In this document: positions 11,421 to 20,079 of the stretch, one piece after another
Layout: the number at the start of each line of letters is the position of its first letter
Position numbering within the stretch: the first letter of the stretch is position 1
DNA from: Sulfuritalea sp.
Lineage (GTDB): Bacteria > Pseudomonadota > Gammaproteobacteria > Burkholderiales > Rhodocyclaceae
Length of the DNA stretch: 64,000 nt
NCBI GenBank assembly: GCA_021738385.1
Contig: JAIPCF010000005.1
Span: 1 to 64,000 of the forward strand
Reading direction: 5' to 3'
Program-made: the position numbers and the translations under genes
Notes under the pieces: model-generated
What the model was told of the DNA's origin: nothing
Seen by the model: the letters and a program-made list of their open reading frames with translations, nothing else
The model's database searches: none

Positions 11421-12653
11421 ATGAACAGCATCGATCCGCCAACCGTCCATGACGAACTTGACCTCGATCCCTCCGGCGATCACACGCTGGAAGCGCTTCA
11501 CGTTCTGGGGGAGATTTCTACCAATCTTGCCGATGAAGACGACCTCGATGAATTGCTTGGGCGTTTTCTGGGCACCATGATCCGCCTGGCCAAAGCCGAT
11601 GCCGGCGTGGTAAGGGTGCTGACCAGCGACGGCAAACACCTGCGCATGGTGGCTTCGCGTGGCTTGCCACCCGCAGTGGTTGAGAAGGAGCGTCTGGTTC
11701 CGCGTGAATGCGGCCAATGCGGCGTTGCCATCAAGCTCGATCGACCGTTGTTCGAAATCGATTTGAAAACCTGCGACAAGCGTACCGGTGGCGATTATTT
11801 CAAGACCGGTTGCCAGGCCATGGTGGTGGTGCCGCTGTCTAATGGCGGGCGCCTGCTGGGTACCTACAACCTGTTTCTGCCCGAAGCCTTCGAGCTGCCC
11901 GAAGAAGTCGCGCTACTGTTCCGGTCGATCGGCGAACATCTGGGCATGGCGCTGGAGAATGCACGACTCAAGCGTGAAAATCTGCGCATCGTATTAACCA
12001 GCGAGCGCCAGATGATGGCGGCCGAAGTGCACGATTCGCTGGCGCAGACGCTGGCCTACATGAAAATGCGCATGGCCATGCTCAACGACGCAATTGCCGA
12101 TCAGGCGCTGGATCGCACAGCAAAATACGCCGGAGACGTCAGCCAGGCGCTGGACGACGCCTATGCCCATCTGCGCGAGTTGCTGGTGCAGTTTCGCAGC
12201 CGCATGGACCCCATGGGCCTTGAGCACGCGCTGAGCGGACTGGCCTGCGGCTTCAAGGAGCGCACCGGTATCGCATTGCACTACGAAAACCGGCTGACCG
12301 ACTTGCGCATCACGCCCGAGCAGGAAAGCCAGGTGTTTCACATCCTGCAAGAGGCGCTGGCCAATGTCGCTCGTCATTCCGGCGCGACCAAGGCCAGGAT
12401 GACGCTGGAAGCTTCCGGTGACCATTACGTTGCGACGGTAGACGACAACGGCAAGGGCGGGCAAGGCTTTTTCGCCATCGCCAATCGGGTGGGTGGCTTT
12501 ACCGAGCATCCCGGCTTGCGCGACCATTTCGGGCTGACCATCATGCGTGAGCGTGCACAGAAGATTGGCGGCCGGCTGGAAGTCGTCAACCTGCCTCAAG
12601 GCGGCTTTCGCGTCAGACTCAGTTTCCCGCCTGGAGGAGGCGTCTCGGCATGA
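11421..12653 (+). CDS. GAF-domain sensor histidine kinase, NarX/HisKA_3 type, lacking TM segments
   Basis: HisKA_3 motif SERQMMAAEVHDSLAQTLAYMKMRM, HATPase_c C-terminus; N-terminal GAF with Cys cluster RECGQCGVAI...TCDKRTGGDYFKTGC. Confidence 0.9.
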   Translation: MNSIDPPTVHDELDLDPSGDHTLEALHVLGEISTNLADEDDLDELLGRFLGTMIRLAKADAGVVRVLTSDGKHLRMVASRGLPPAVVEKERLVPRECGQCGVAIKLDRPLFEIDLKTCDKRTGGDYFKTGCQAMVVVPLSNGGRLLGTYNLFLPEAFELPEEVALLFRSIGEHLGMALENARLKRENLRIVLTSERQMMAAEVHDSLAQTLAYMKMRMAMLNDAIADQALDRTAKYAGDVSQALDDAYAHLRELLVQFRSRMDPMGLEHALSGLACGFKERTGIALHYENRLTDLRITPEQESQVFHILQEALANVARHSGATKARMTLEASGDHYVATVDDNGKGGQGFFAIANRVGGFTEHPGLRDHFGLTIMRERAQKIGGRLEVVNLPQGGFRVRLSFPPGGGVSA

Positions 12654-13339
12654 ACACAGAAACCAAGGCCAAACCGATTCGCGTGTTGCTGGTCGACGAC
12701 CACACCCTGTTTCGCAAGGGTCTGGCCGAACTGCTTGAGCAGCGAGGTGCGATCACCGTTGCCGGTATCGCCAGCAACGCCGACGAAGCCTTGAAGATTC
12801 TTTCCGAGACCCAGCCCGATGTCATCATTACCGACCTGAACATGCCACCGCACGGCGGCCTCAGTCTGCTGCGCCAGCTGGTGATTGACGGCTGGAACGG
12901 GCCGGTGTTGATCCTCACCGTCAGCGACGATGAAGAAGACCTGTCCGCCGCACTGCAAGCCGGCGCCAAGGGTTACCTGCTGAAGGACATGGAGCCGGAC
13001 GACGTGGTTGACGCAGTACAACGTGCAGTACGCGGCGAAACCGTAGTGGCGCCGGCCATGACGCTTAAACTGGTCAATCTGCTGCAGGGCGGGGGCACGA
13101 CCAACACCAAGGCCGACACCCTGAAACTGCTGACCGCGCGCGAACACGAAATTCTCCAGCAGCTATCGCAGGGCCTTTCCAACAAGGCCATTGCCCGCGT
13201 GCTCGACATCAGCCATGACACCGTCAAGCTTCACGTCAAGCACATCCTGGCCAAACTCAACCTGACATCGCGTGTGGAAGCCGCCGTATTTGCCGTCGAG
13301 CAAAAAGTCGCGGAACAGGGTCGACGCATCAATTCCTGA
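12650..13339 (+). CDS. LuxR/NarL-family response regulator
   Basis: Receiver domain (VLLVDDHTLFRKGLAELL, VIITDLNMPPHGG) plus HTH (LTAREHEILQQLSQGLSNKAIARVLDISHDTVKLHVKHILAKL); ATG overlaps the kinase stop. Confidence 0.93.
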   Translation: MNTETKAKPIRVLLVDDHTLFRKGLAELLEQRGAITVAGIASNADEALKILSETQPDVIITDLNMPPHGGLSLLRQLVIDGWNGPVLILTVSDDEEDLSAALQAGAKGYLLKDMEPDDVVDAVQRAVRGETVVAPAMTLKLVNLLQGGGTTNTKADTLKLLTAREHEILQQLSQGLSNKAIARVLDISHDTVKLHVKHILAKLNLTSRVEAAVFAVEQKVAEQGRRINS

Positions 13340-13371
13340 AATGTTTGCCAGATCAAGGCCCGGCGAAAAAC

Positions 13372-14037
13372 CTAATCTTCAGACGCAATGGATTGCTGCA
13401 TGGCCTTCAGCAGATCCTGCGGCGGATGCGCTCCGGATGCCGCCAGGCGCCGGTTGAAAATGAAAAACGGTACGCCGCCGATTTTCAGGCGCTGCGCCTC
13501 CGCGGCTCCGGCCAGCACATCGGCGGTGTCTTCGTCAGTTTCCAGATAGGCCAGTACCGCAGCCCGATCCATGCCGCATTCGCCGGCGACATCGGCCAGC
13601 ACCGCCGCGTCGCCAATGTGGCGGCCCTGCAGAAACTGCGCCGCAAACAGGGCCTCGATCAATGCCGCTAGTGTTTGCTGATCCGGTTCGGCTTTCTGCG
13701 CGTAATGAATCAGCCGATGCGCCTTCAGCGTATTGGCCCGCAGCTCGATTTTCTCGAAAGCAAACTCAATCCCGGCAGGGCGACCCGTCTCCTGCAACCG
13801 CTGCCACATTTCCAGCAGCGGTTTAGGGCCGCCAAATTTCTTTTCCAGAAAGGGCCGATAGGGTTCGCCACTTTCCGGCGTGTCGGGGTTGAGAAAAAAG
13901 GGCCGCCAATGCACGGCCACTGCATGGTCCGGATGCTCCGCTCGCCACGATTCAAGCGCCTTGTCCAGGTTGCGCTTGCCGACAAAACACCAGGGACAGA
14001 CCACGTCCGAGAAAATATCAATATGCAAAGTATTCAT
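13372..14037 (-). CDS. DsbA-family oxidoreductase (FrnE-like)
   Basis: DIFSDVVCPWCFVGKRNLDKAL. Confidence 0.9.
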   Translation of the reverse strand: MNTLHIDIFSDVVCPWCFVGKRNLDKALESWRAEHPDHAVAVHWRPFFLNPDTPESGEPYRPFLEKKFGGPKPLLEMWQRLQETGRPAGIEFAFEKIELRANTLKAHRLIHYAQKAEPDQQTLAALIEALFAAQFLQGRHIGDAAVLADVAGECGMDRAAVLAYLETDEDTADVLAGAAEAQRLKIGGVPFFIFNRRLAASGAHPPQDLLKAMQQSIASED

Positions 14038-14055
14038 TTACCTTCCCCTCGCTCT

Positions 14056-14076
14056 CCTTCCCAAGGAAGGGGATGA
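14056..14076. terminator. Candidate hairpin downstream of the FrnE-like gene
   Basis: CTCCTTCCCAAGGAAGGGGA inverted repeat in the intergenic gap. Confidence 0.4.
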
Positions 14077-14152
14077 CCATGGACTGGCCGGACGGTGTCC
14101 GGCCTCATTGCGGCTTGCTTGCGTCGCCTTGGGGCGGCCCGGCGACCGACGC

Positions 14153-15139
14153 TCATACCTGACCCACCTCCAGAACAATCTTGCCGATGTGTTTGCTCGA
14201 CTCCATCAGGCGATGTGCCTGCGCTGCCTGCGCCAGCGGAAAGCGCGCGAACACATGCGGCAGCAACTCGCCGCGCTCCAACGCCGGCCAGATGTTGGCC
14301 GCCAGCGCGTCACGGATCGCGGTCTTTTCCGCAAGCGTGCGTGGCCGCATGGTTGAGCCGGTTACCGTCAGGCGCTTGATCATGATCGGCAGCAAATCAA
14401 GCTCGCCCATGCTGCCCTCGAGAAAAGCCACAATCACCAGCCGTCCGTCGCGCCGCAAGGCCGCCAGGTTGCGCTGGAAGTAGGGTGCCCCGACCATGTC
14501 GAGAATCACATCAACACCCGCACCATCAGTAAATGTTTTTATCTCTTCGGCAAAGTCCGTGTTGCGGTAATTGATCGCATGTGCCGCGCCGGCCTCAAGG
14601 CAGAACGCCGCCTTCTCGGCATTGCCCACGGTAACAATGCACTCGACCCCCAGGGTTTTGGCCAACTGGATTGCCACCAGGCCGATACCGCTCGAGCCGC
14701 CATGCACCAGCAGCCGCTCGCCACGCTTCAGGCCGCCCAAATCAACCAGATTGGCCCACACCGTAAACCAGGTTTCGGGCAGTGCCGCCGCTGCCGCAAA
14801 ATCCATCCCTGTCGGAATCGGCAAGGCATGGCTGGCCGCCGCCACGCAGTACTCGGCATAGCCGCCGCCCGGCGTCAACGCCGTAACGCCAGCGCCGACT
14901 TTCCATTCGGTCACGCCTGCACCTACTGCGGCAACGCGGCCGGCAACCTCCAGCCCCAGCAGCGGCGAAGCATCCGGCGGTGGCGGGTAGCGCCCCGCGC
15001 GCTGCAACAGGTCGGGCCGGTTAATGCCGGCGTACACCACCTCAATCAAAATCTGGCCGGGGCCGGGCGTCGGCGCCGGGCCCTCGACAAGCTGCATACA
15101 AGCGGCATCGCCGCCTGTGCCGTGGTCGATATATTTCAT
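14153..15139 (-). CDS. NAD(P)H quinone oxidoreductase, PIG3/zinc-type alcohol dehydrogenase-like
   Basis: GGSSGIGLVAIQLAKTLG, AGINRPDLLQRAGRYPPP. Confidence 0.9.
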   Translation of the reverse strand: MKYIDHGTGGDAACMQLVEGPAPTPGPGQILIEVVYAGINRPDLLQRAGRYPPPPDASPLLGLEVAGRVAAVGAGVTEWKVGAGVTALTPGGGYAEYCVAAASHALPIPTGMDFAAAAALPETWFTVWANLVDLGGLKRGERLLVHGGSSGIGLVAIQLAKTLGVECIVTVGNAEKAAFCLEAGAAHAINYRNTDFAEEIKTFTDGAGVDVILDMVGAPYFQRNLAALRRDGRLVIVAFLEGSMGELDLLPIMIKRLTVTGSTMRPRTLAEKTAIRDALAANIWPALERGELLPHVFARFPLAQAAQAHRLMESSKHIGKIVLEVGQV

Positions 15140-15173
15140 GGCGAAATGTTCCCTCGGTAAGTCATGAGGGAGT

Positions 15174-16187
15174 CTAGCAGCCCATTCCGTCGATGGGACT
15201 GACCACGCCTCGCCCACCCTTGTTCAGTACATGGGTGTAGATCATTGTGGTCGACACATCGGCATGGCCGAGCAGTTCCTGCACCGTGCGGATGTCGTAG
15301 CCACCTTCCAGCAGATGAGTGGCGAAACAGTGGCGTAGCGTGTGTGGAGTGGCGGGTTTGTCAATGCCGGCGGCGCGCACGGCTTCTTTGACAGCACGCT
15401 GCACGGTCTGGTCCTGCAAGTGGTGGCGGCGCACTATTCCAGAGCGCGGATCGACCGACAGGTTTGCTGATGGAAAGATGTATTGCCACATCCATTCTCG
15501 TCCGGCTGCAGGATATTTGCGATACAGGGCGTACGGCAGGTGTACTTCACCATGGCCCGCCGCCAGATCCTGCCGGTGCAATTCACGTACCCGTTCCATG
15601 TGCTCTCGCAAGGCCGTTACCACGCTTGCCGGCAACATCGTGACCCGATCCTTGAAACCTTTGCCATCCCGAACCAGTATCTCGCCGCGCTCGAACACCA
15701 CGTCTTTCACCCTCAGGCACAGACACTCCATGATGCGCAAGCCCGTGCCGTAGAGCAGCCGAGCGATAAGGTTGTGACTACCCTCCAACCGGGCCAGTAC
15801 AGCCATTACCTCGTTGCGGGTCAGCACCACCGGCAGCCGCTTCGGCGTCTTGGCCGCTTCGACATCATCAAGCCAGGGCAACTGGACGTTGAGCACTTCG
15901 CGGTACAGAAACAACAGCGCGCTTTTGGCCTGATTCTGGGTGGACGCCGCGACCCGCCCCACCACCGCCAGATGCGTTAGAAACTCCTGCACTTCCTTCG
16001 CCCCCATGTCGTTTGGATGGCGCTTGCCAAAATGCCGAATAAATCGTTTAATCCAGTCCAGATATGCCTGTTCGGTACGAATGCTGTAATGCTTGAAGCG
16101 AATCCGCCCCTTAACCTGTTCCAAAAGCCGCGGCGCTGCTACCGAAACCGGCTGTGACGGAATTGAAGACATTTTTGGCTCCACCAA
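15174..16187 (-). CDS. intI: Integron integrase (tyrosine recombinase IntI)
   Basis: Tyr-recombinase motifs ([60 protein letters not shown]) and the IntI-specific insertion region ([29 protein letters not shown]). Confidence 0.95.
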   Translation of the reverse strand: MVEPKMSSIPSQPVSVAAPRLLEQVKGRIRFKHYSIRTEQAYLDWIKRFIRHFGKRHPNDMGAKEVQEFLTHLAVVGRVAASTQNQAKSALLFLYREVLNVQLPWLDDVEAAKTPKRLPVVLTRNEVMAVLARLEGSHNLIARLLYGTGLRIMECLCLRVKDVVFERGEILVRDGKGFKDRVTMLPASVVTALREHMERVRELHRQDLAAGHGEVHLPYALYRKYPAAGREWMWQYIFPSANLSVDPRSGIVRRHHLQDQTVQRAVKEAVRAAGIDKPATPHTLRHCFATHLLEGGYDIRTVQELLGHADVSTTMIYTHVLNKGGRGVVSPIDGMGC

Positions 16188-16229
16188 ATTTCAGCAAGGC
16201 ACTGATGAAATTCAGAATACCACGGATAA

Positions 16230-16245
16230 CTGGTTTTATATACAG
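16230..16245 (-). promoter_or_regulatory. Candidate LexA (SOS) box upstream of intI
   Basis: Reverse complement reads CTGTATATAAAACCAG, matching CTGT-N8-ACAG with one mismatch; 43 bp upstream of the 5'-most intI start. Confidence 0.7.
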
Positions 16246-16263
16246 CCTTTTTGATGGCTTACG

Positions 16264-16317
16264 TTCCGTCATGATGCAAAGCATTCCGTCATTAGTGCGC
16301 CATACTTTACGTTATGC
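16264..16317 (+). other. Candidate attI region
   Basis: Between intI and the first cassette; direct repeat TTCCGTCAT at 16264-16272 and 16284-16292, then core site GTTATGC at 16311-16317. Confidence 0.65.
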
Positions 16318-16369
16318 CTCACATGCAGCAACGTGCCGCATTCCTACTTAACGAATTTGAGTGCATAGA

Positions 16370-16906
16370 ATGAAGTTTGAAAGAATTGGAAAGGAAAAGG
16401 CGAGTGATCTAAGTCAGCTCTTTGCCTCCACGTTTGGTTCTTCCGAAGGAGCAGAGGAAGGAGCCTTAATTGGGGGTCTGGTTGCTAAGTTGAGCGCCAG
16501 CATCGATGGCAGTGAAATTATCTGCTTCGGCGCAGTTGAGAATGAACAGCTTGTCGGAGCCATATTCTTCACTAGGCTCCAATTTGCAGATGGGGCACCG
16601 ATTTACATGCTTGCTCCAGTGGCAGTATCTACCGACCGTCAAAGGTCCGGTGTCGGCCGGGCACTAATCAGGCATGGGCTGAATGAGTTGGCCAGTGATG
16701 GCGCCTTGGTAGCGGTAACCTATGGCGATCCGTCTTACTACGGAAAAGTGGGCTTCCTGCCGCTGTCAGAGGATGTCCTCAAGGCTCCACTGGATCTATC
16801 CATGCCTCATGGCTGGCTGGGGCAGTCTCTTTCCAAAGAGCCAATTCAGGCACGCACCGAACGTCCAGGTTGCGTCGAGGCGTTCCGCGATCCGGCGTAC
16901 TGGTAA
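16370..16906 (+). CDS. GNAT-family N-acetyltransferase (integron cassette 1)
   Basis: GNAT signature LAPVAVSTDRQRSGVGRALIRHGLNEL...VTYGDPSYYGKVGF; flanked by core site 16311 and attC 16927. Confidence 0.88.
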   Translation: MKFERIGKEKASDLSQLFASTFGSSEGAEEGALIGGLVAKLSASIDGSEIICFGAVENEQLVGAIFFTRLQFADGAPIYMLAPVAVSTDRQRSGVGRALIRHGLNELASDGALVAVTYGDPSYYGKVGFLPLSEDVLKAPLDLSMPHGWLGQSLSKEPIQARTERPGCVEAFRDPAYW

Positions 16907-16926
16907 TACAGGGCCTGAGTCATGAG

Positions 16927-16987
16927 GCATAACAATTCGCTCCAGCGGACGGCCCTGACGGGCCGCCGCTGAGCTCAAACGTTAGAG
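16927..16987 (+). other. attC recombination site, cassette 1
   Basis: GCATAAC...GTTAGAG, 61 bp, with inner inverted repeat; GCATAAC is the exact reverse complement of the cassette 5' core GTTATGC. Confidence 0.9.
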
Positions 16988-17009
16988 TTTCAACAAAGGA
17001 GATACTCGC

Positions 17010-17627
17010 ATGAGAAATTTTGCCGCAGCATTTTCAGCGGTTTTGGTTTTGCTACTCTCGGGCTGTGCTTCGGTTCCTATGGCGCCTTTGGATCAAGACA
17101 CCAAGGCCAAGGATTTTTCACCCATCCCGAACAAGGCATCGCTGTATATATATCGCAACGAAAGCTTTGGAGCGGCAATACCCATGACGGTATCTGTAAA
17201 TGGGAAAGCATTGGGTCAGACCGCAGCGCAAACATATTTCCGGTTAAACCTAACCCCCGGAAAATATAACGTGGAGTCTCACGCCGAGAACGTTTCCAAC
17301 CTGCCATTAACGACTGAAGCCGGAAAGAATTATTTTGTGTGGCAAGAAGTGAAAATGGGCATGTGGATGGCGCGAAGCCTATTACAGCAAACTGACGAAA
17401 CCACAGGGCGTGCTGGCGTCATGGAATCCAAACTGATCGCATCATCTGTATCTGAAAGCGATTTGTCGCCTCTTGATGCCCAGCCTGCATCACCCCCAGC
17501 GCTGTCTGCACCTTCAAATGACAACGCATCACAGAAACTAAGAGAACTGCAGAGCCTTCGAAAAGATGGGGTCATTACTGAAGATGAATTTCAAAAGAAG
17601 AAAACACAACTTCTGGAAAAACTCTAA
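17010..17627 (+). CDS. Lipoprotein with DUF2846-like domain and C-terminal SHOCT-like motif (integron cassette 2)
   Basis: Lipobox VLVLLLSGCASVP; ASLYIYRNESFGAAIPMTVSVNGKALGQT; C-terminal LQSLRKDGVITEDEFQKKKTQLLEKL. Confidence 0.8.
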   Translation: MRNFAAAFSAVLVLLLSGCASVPMAPLDQDTKAKDFSPIPNKASLYIYRNESFGAAIPMTVSVNGKALGQTAAQTYFRLNLTPGKYNVESHAENVSNLPLTTEAGKNYFVWQEVKMGMWMARSLLQQTDETTGRAGVMESKLIASSVSESDLSPLDAQPASPPALSAPSNDNASQKLRELQSLRKDGVITEDEFQKKKTQLLEKL

Positions 17628-17691
17628 CCCGGCAGTCCACACCGACGCTGCGCGATCAAGCCGCGCAGCGCCGGTGACTTCTACGTTGAAG
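17622..17691 (+). other. attC recombination site, cassette 2
   Basis: CTCTAAC...GTTGAAG; CTCTAAC is the exact reverse complement of GTTAGAG at 16981; inner stem GCTGCGCGATCAAGCCGCGCAGCG. Confidence 0.88.
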
Positions 17692-17786
17692 CTGTAGAAA
17701 AACCCCTTTTCGAGTTGCAAAGCATCCTCTGAATGGCGCGATTTCCCTCGCGCCATTCGTCATTTCAGCTTCATGTTGATTCAGTC

Positions 17787-17815
17787 GCCGTGTCACCAGC
17801 GCCGAGTTTTTCTGA
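17787..17815 (-). repeat. Dispersed 27-bp repeat copy, intergenic in the integron
   Basis: Reverse complement TCAGAAAAACTCGGCGCTGGTGACACGGC. Confidence 0.85.
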
Positions 17816-18011
17816 TCGCCGTATTACCAGCACCAGCGCGTTGCGTCCCTGCGGGAACTTTTAGGTCAGTGCCCCTCTGGCGCCACTGCGCATACCCGTG
17901 ATGCGCCAGCTTCTCGATGTTATGCGCTACAGAACCGGACAACTCATTAACTCCCAACACACGGCAAAGACGTTCTTGGCCAGATCGATTCCTACGGTAA
18001 TAATGCTCATG
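17793..18011 (-). pseudogene. IS110-family transposase N-terminal remnant (frameshifted, truncated)
   Basis: Minus strand from 18011 translates MSIITVGIDLAKNVFAV, then shifts frame to GVNELSGSVAHNIEKLAHHG. Confidence 0.75.
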
Positions 18012-18157
18012 GACTTCCCCTTTCGTGGTTTTGATGTGATCGCGAAATCTCATCATGGCACTCGTTGCCGTTTGCGGCTTCCGCCGCAGCCTCGGGACGG
18101 GGAAGTCCCTTTCATTCGTTGGGCGTCACCATCACTCGGCACCGGGCTCGCAGTACA

Positions 18158-18412
18158 ATGACGGCTCTCGCTACGGAGGCACTCGCCATGGGAAGTAAAC
18201 TCGAATTGCTCGAAGCCGAAGCTCTGCAACTGACATCCGGCGAGCGCGCAGCTTTCGCCCAGCTATTGCTTGCTAGTCTCGACGAAGATACTGACATTGA
18301 GGAAGCGTGGGCCGCCGAAACCGAGCGCAGAATTTCTGACATTGAGAGCGGAGCGGTTCAAGTCATGCCAATTGCTGACGCGCTTGCACAGGTACGTGCG
18401 TCGCTGAAGTGA
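18158..18412 (+). CDS. Type II antitoxin, addiction-module component family (cassette 4)
   Basis: LEAEALQLTSGERAAFAQLLLASLDEDTDIEEAWAAETERRISDIESGAVQVMPIADALAQVRASL; overlaps the toxin start. Confidence 0.88.
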   Translation: MTALATEALAMGSKLELLEAEALQLTSGERAAFAQLLLASLDEDTDIEEAWAAETERRISDIESGAVQVMPIADALAQVRASLK

Positions 18413-18702
18413 AGCTCGTCGTTGCTCCGCTGGCGCTCGCCGAACTACACGATGCGGCCGCGTTCTATACGCTGAAAGCAAATGTTGAGCTTGGTCTGGC
18501 GTTTGTGGCGGAGTTTGAGCGAACGGCCAATTTCGTCTTGGCCAATCCTCTGCTCGGCGCTGTATTCCGTGGCACTCGTCGGCGATATATTCTCCGTCGG
18601 TTCCCATACAGCATCATCTATCAGGTCACCGCAGAGGAGCTTCGAATTCTTGCCGTTGCCCATCACAGGCGGCGTCCTGGTTACTGGGCTCATCGGAAAT
18701 AG
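18409..18702 (+). CDS. Type II toxin, RelE/ParE family (cassette 4)
   Basis: LVVAPLALAELHDAAAFYTLKANVELGLAFVAEFERTANFVLANPLLGAVFRGTRRRYILRRFPYSIIYQV. Confidence 0.88.
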   Translation: MKLVVAPLALAELHDAAAFYTLKANVELGLAFVAEFERTANFVLANPLLGAVFRGTRRRYILRRFPYSIIYQVTAEELRILAVAHHRRRPGYWAHRK

Positions 18703-18729
18703 GTCACCAAGGTCACTACTACAAGTGAC

Positions 18730-18817
18730 GCCCAACCCTGCGGTCGACCCCGTTCGCTTCGCTCTCTGGACGCTGCGCGATGAAGCCGCGCAGCGCCGGG
18801 CACCTTGAACGTTCGGC
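18730..18817 (+). other. attC recombination site, cassette 4
   Basis: GCCCAAC...GTTCGGC; GCCCAAC is the exact reverse complement of core GTTGGGC at 18118-18124; stem CGCTGCGCGATGAAGCCGCGCAGCG. Confidence 0.88.
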
Positions 18818-18854
18818 GTCTTGTAATCTGTAACGTGTCGGGTTACGATGGCGC

Positions 18855-19133
18855 GTGATCCTAAGTTTCAAACACAAGGGCTTGGCCCGCTTCTTCGAGC
18901 ACGGTTCCAAGTCGGGCATCCAGGCTCAGCACGCGGAGCGGCTGCGGCTCATACTCGGTCGGCTGCATGTCGCAACGACCGCCCGAGATATGGACTTGGC
19001 CGGTTTGCGCCTGCACGCACTAAAGGGCGAGCGCAAAGGCGTGTGGTCGGTGTGGGTGAGCGGCAACTGGCGGGTCACGTTTCAGTTCGTGGGAAGGGAT
19101 ACCGAACTGGTGGACTACGAGGACTATCACTGA
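18855..19133 (+). CDS. higB: Type II toxin, HigB-like (cassette 5)
   Basis: MILSFKHKGLARFFEHGSKSGIQAQHAERLRLILGRLHVATTARDMDLAGLRLHALKGERKGVWSVWVSGNWRVTFQF. Confidence 0.9.
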   Translation: MILSFKHKGLARFFEHGSKSGIQAQHAERLRLILGRLHVATTARDMDLAGLRLHALKGERKGVWSVWVSGNWRVTFQFVGRDTELVDYEDYH

Positions 19134-19142
19134 GGTACTGCT

Positions 19143-19427
19143 ATGCGTATGCACAACCCCCCTCATCCGGGTGAAATCATCAAGTCTCTGTGCTTGGAGC
19201 CTTTGGGCCTTACGGTTACCGAGGCTGCGGAAGGTTTGGGCGTAAGCCGTAAAACCCTTTCGGCAATCCTCAACGGGCGCTCGGGCATCAGTCCCGAAAT
19301 GGCGATACGCCTATCCATCGCCTTTAACACCAGCGCTGAAAGTTGGCTTAGCCAGCAAGTGCAATACGATCTGTGGCACGCCGAGCAGGGGCGCAAAGCG
19401 CTCAAGGTCATCAAGCTTGCCGCCTAA
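19143..19427 (+). CDS. higA: Antitoxin, HigA-like XRE HTH (cassette 5)
   Basis: [69 protein letters not shown]. Confidence 0.92.
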   Translation: MRMHNPPHPGEIIKSLCLEPLGLTVTEAAEGLGVSRKTLSAILNGRSGISPEMAIRLSIAFNTSAESWLSQQVQYDLWHAEQGRKALKVIKLAA

Positions 19428-19430
19428 GAC

Positions 19431-19499
19431 GCCAAATCCGTCGTTCCAGGGGGCGCGCCGCGATGAAGCCGCGTCGCGTCCCTGAACTTCGACCTGGGC
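19431..19499 (+). other. Degenerate attC site, cassette 5
   Basis: GCCAAAT (expected GCCGAAC), stem GGGGGCGCGCCGCGATGAAGCCGCGTCGCGTCCC similar to the other attCs, 3' core decayed to CCTGGGC (expected GTTGGGC). Confidence 0.65.
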
Positions 19500-19570
19500 C
19501 TCACAAATAGCGTTCGATTGACGTACGTACGTATTCGCGTGCTATATCAGCTTCTTTGAAGGAGCAGGAA

Positions 19571-19813
19571 ATGAACACACTTACAGCCAGCGAAGCTCGC
19601 GCTAACCTGTATCGGCTCATTGATCAGACAGTTGAGTCTCATGAGCCAATCATCATTACCGGAAAACGCAGCAATGCCGTGCTGCTATCCGCGGAAGATT
19701 GGAGCGCAATTCAGGAAACCCTGTACCTGCTGGCCGTGCCTAGCATGCGCGAGTCCATCAAGGCAGGTATGGCCGAACCTCTCGCAAAAAGCTCGAAGGC
19801 GCTTAAGTGGTGA
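19571..19813 (+). CDS. Antitoxin, Phd/YefM family (cassette 6)
   Basis: MNTLTASEARANLYRLIDQTVESHEPIIITGKRSNAVLLSAEDWSAIQETLYLL. Confidence 0.93.
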   Translation: MNTLTASEARANLYRLIDQTVESHEPIIITGKRSNAVLLSAEDWSAIQETLYLLAVPSMRESIKAGMAEPLAKSSKALKW

Positions 19814-20073
19814 GTTGGGAAGTTGTTTATGCCAAACAAGCAATGAAGGACGCAAAGAAGCTTGCTGCAAGTGGTCTTAAACAAACGGCACAAGAACTGC
19901 TTGCGGTTCTTGCCTACGACCCATTTCGAAATCCGCCACCCTTCGAGAAGTTGGTCGGCGATCTTGCCGGCGCGTACTCTCGCCGTATCAGTATTCAGCG
20001 CCACATTGTGTACGAGGTCTTTGCCAAAGAGAAAACGGTTCGCGTCTTGCGTATGTGGACTCACTATGAGTGA
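19807..20073 (+). CDS. Toxin, YoeB/Txe family (cassette 6)
   Basis: WEVVYAKQAMKDAKKLAASGLKQTAQELLAVLAYDPFRNPPPFEKLVGDLAGAYSRRISIQRHIVYEV. Confidence 0.93.
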   Translation: MVSWEVVYAKQAMKDAKKLAASGLKQTAQELLAVLAYDPFRNPPPFEKLVGDLAGAYSRRISIQRHIVYEVFAKEKTVRVLRMWTHYE

Positions 20074-20079
20074 GCAGAG

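Noticed and set aside
18041-18124. Full attC ending in GTTGGGC
   Set aside because: Has a small hairpin (TGCGGCTTCCGCCGCA) and a valid 3' core but no R'' box; reported only as a core site.
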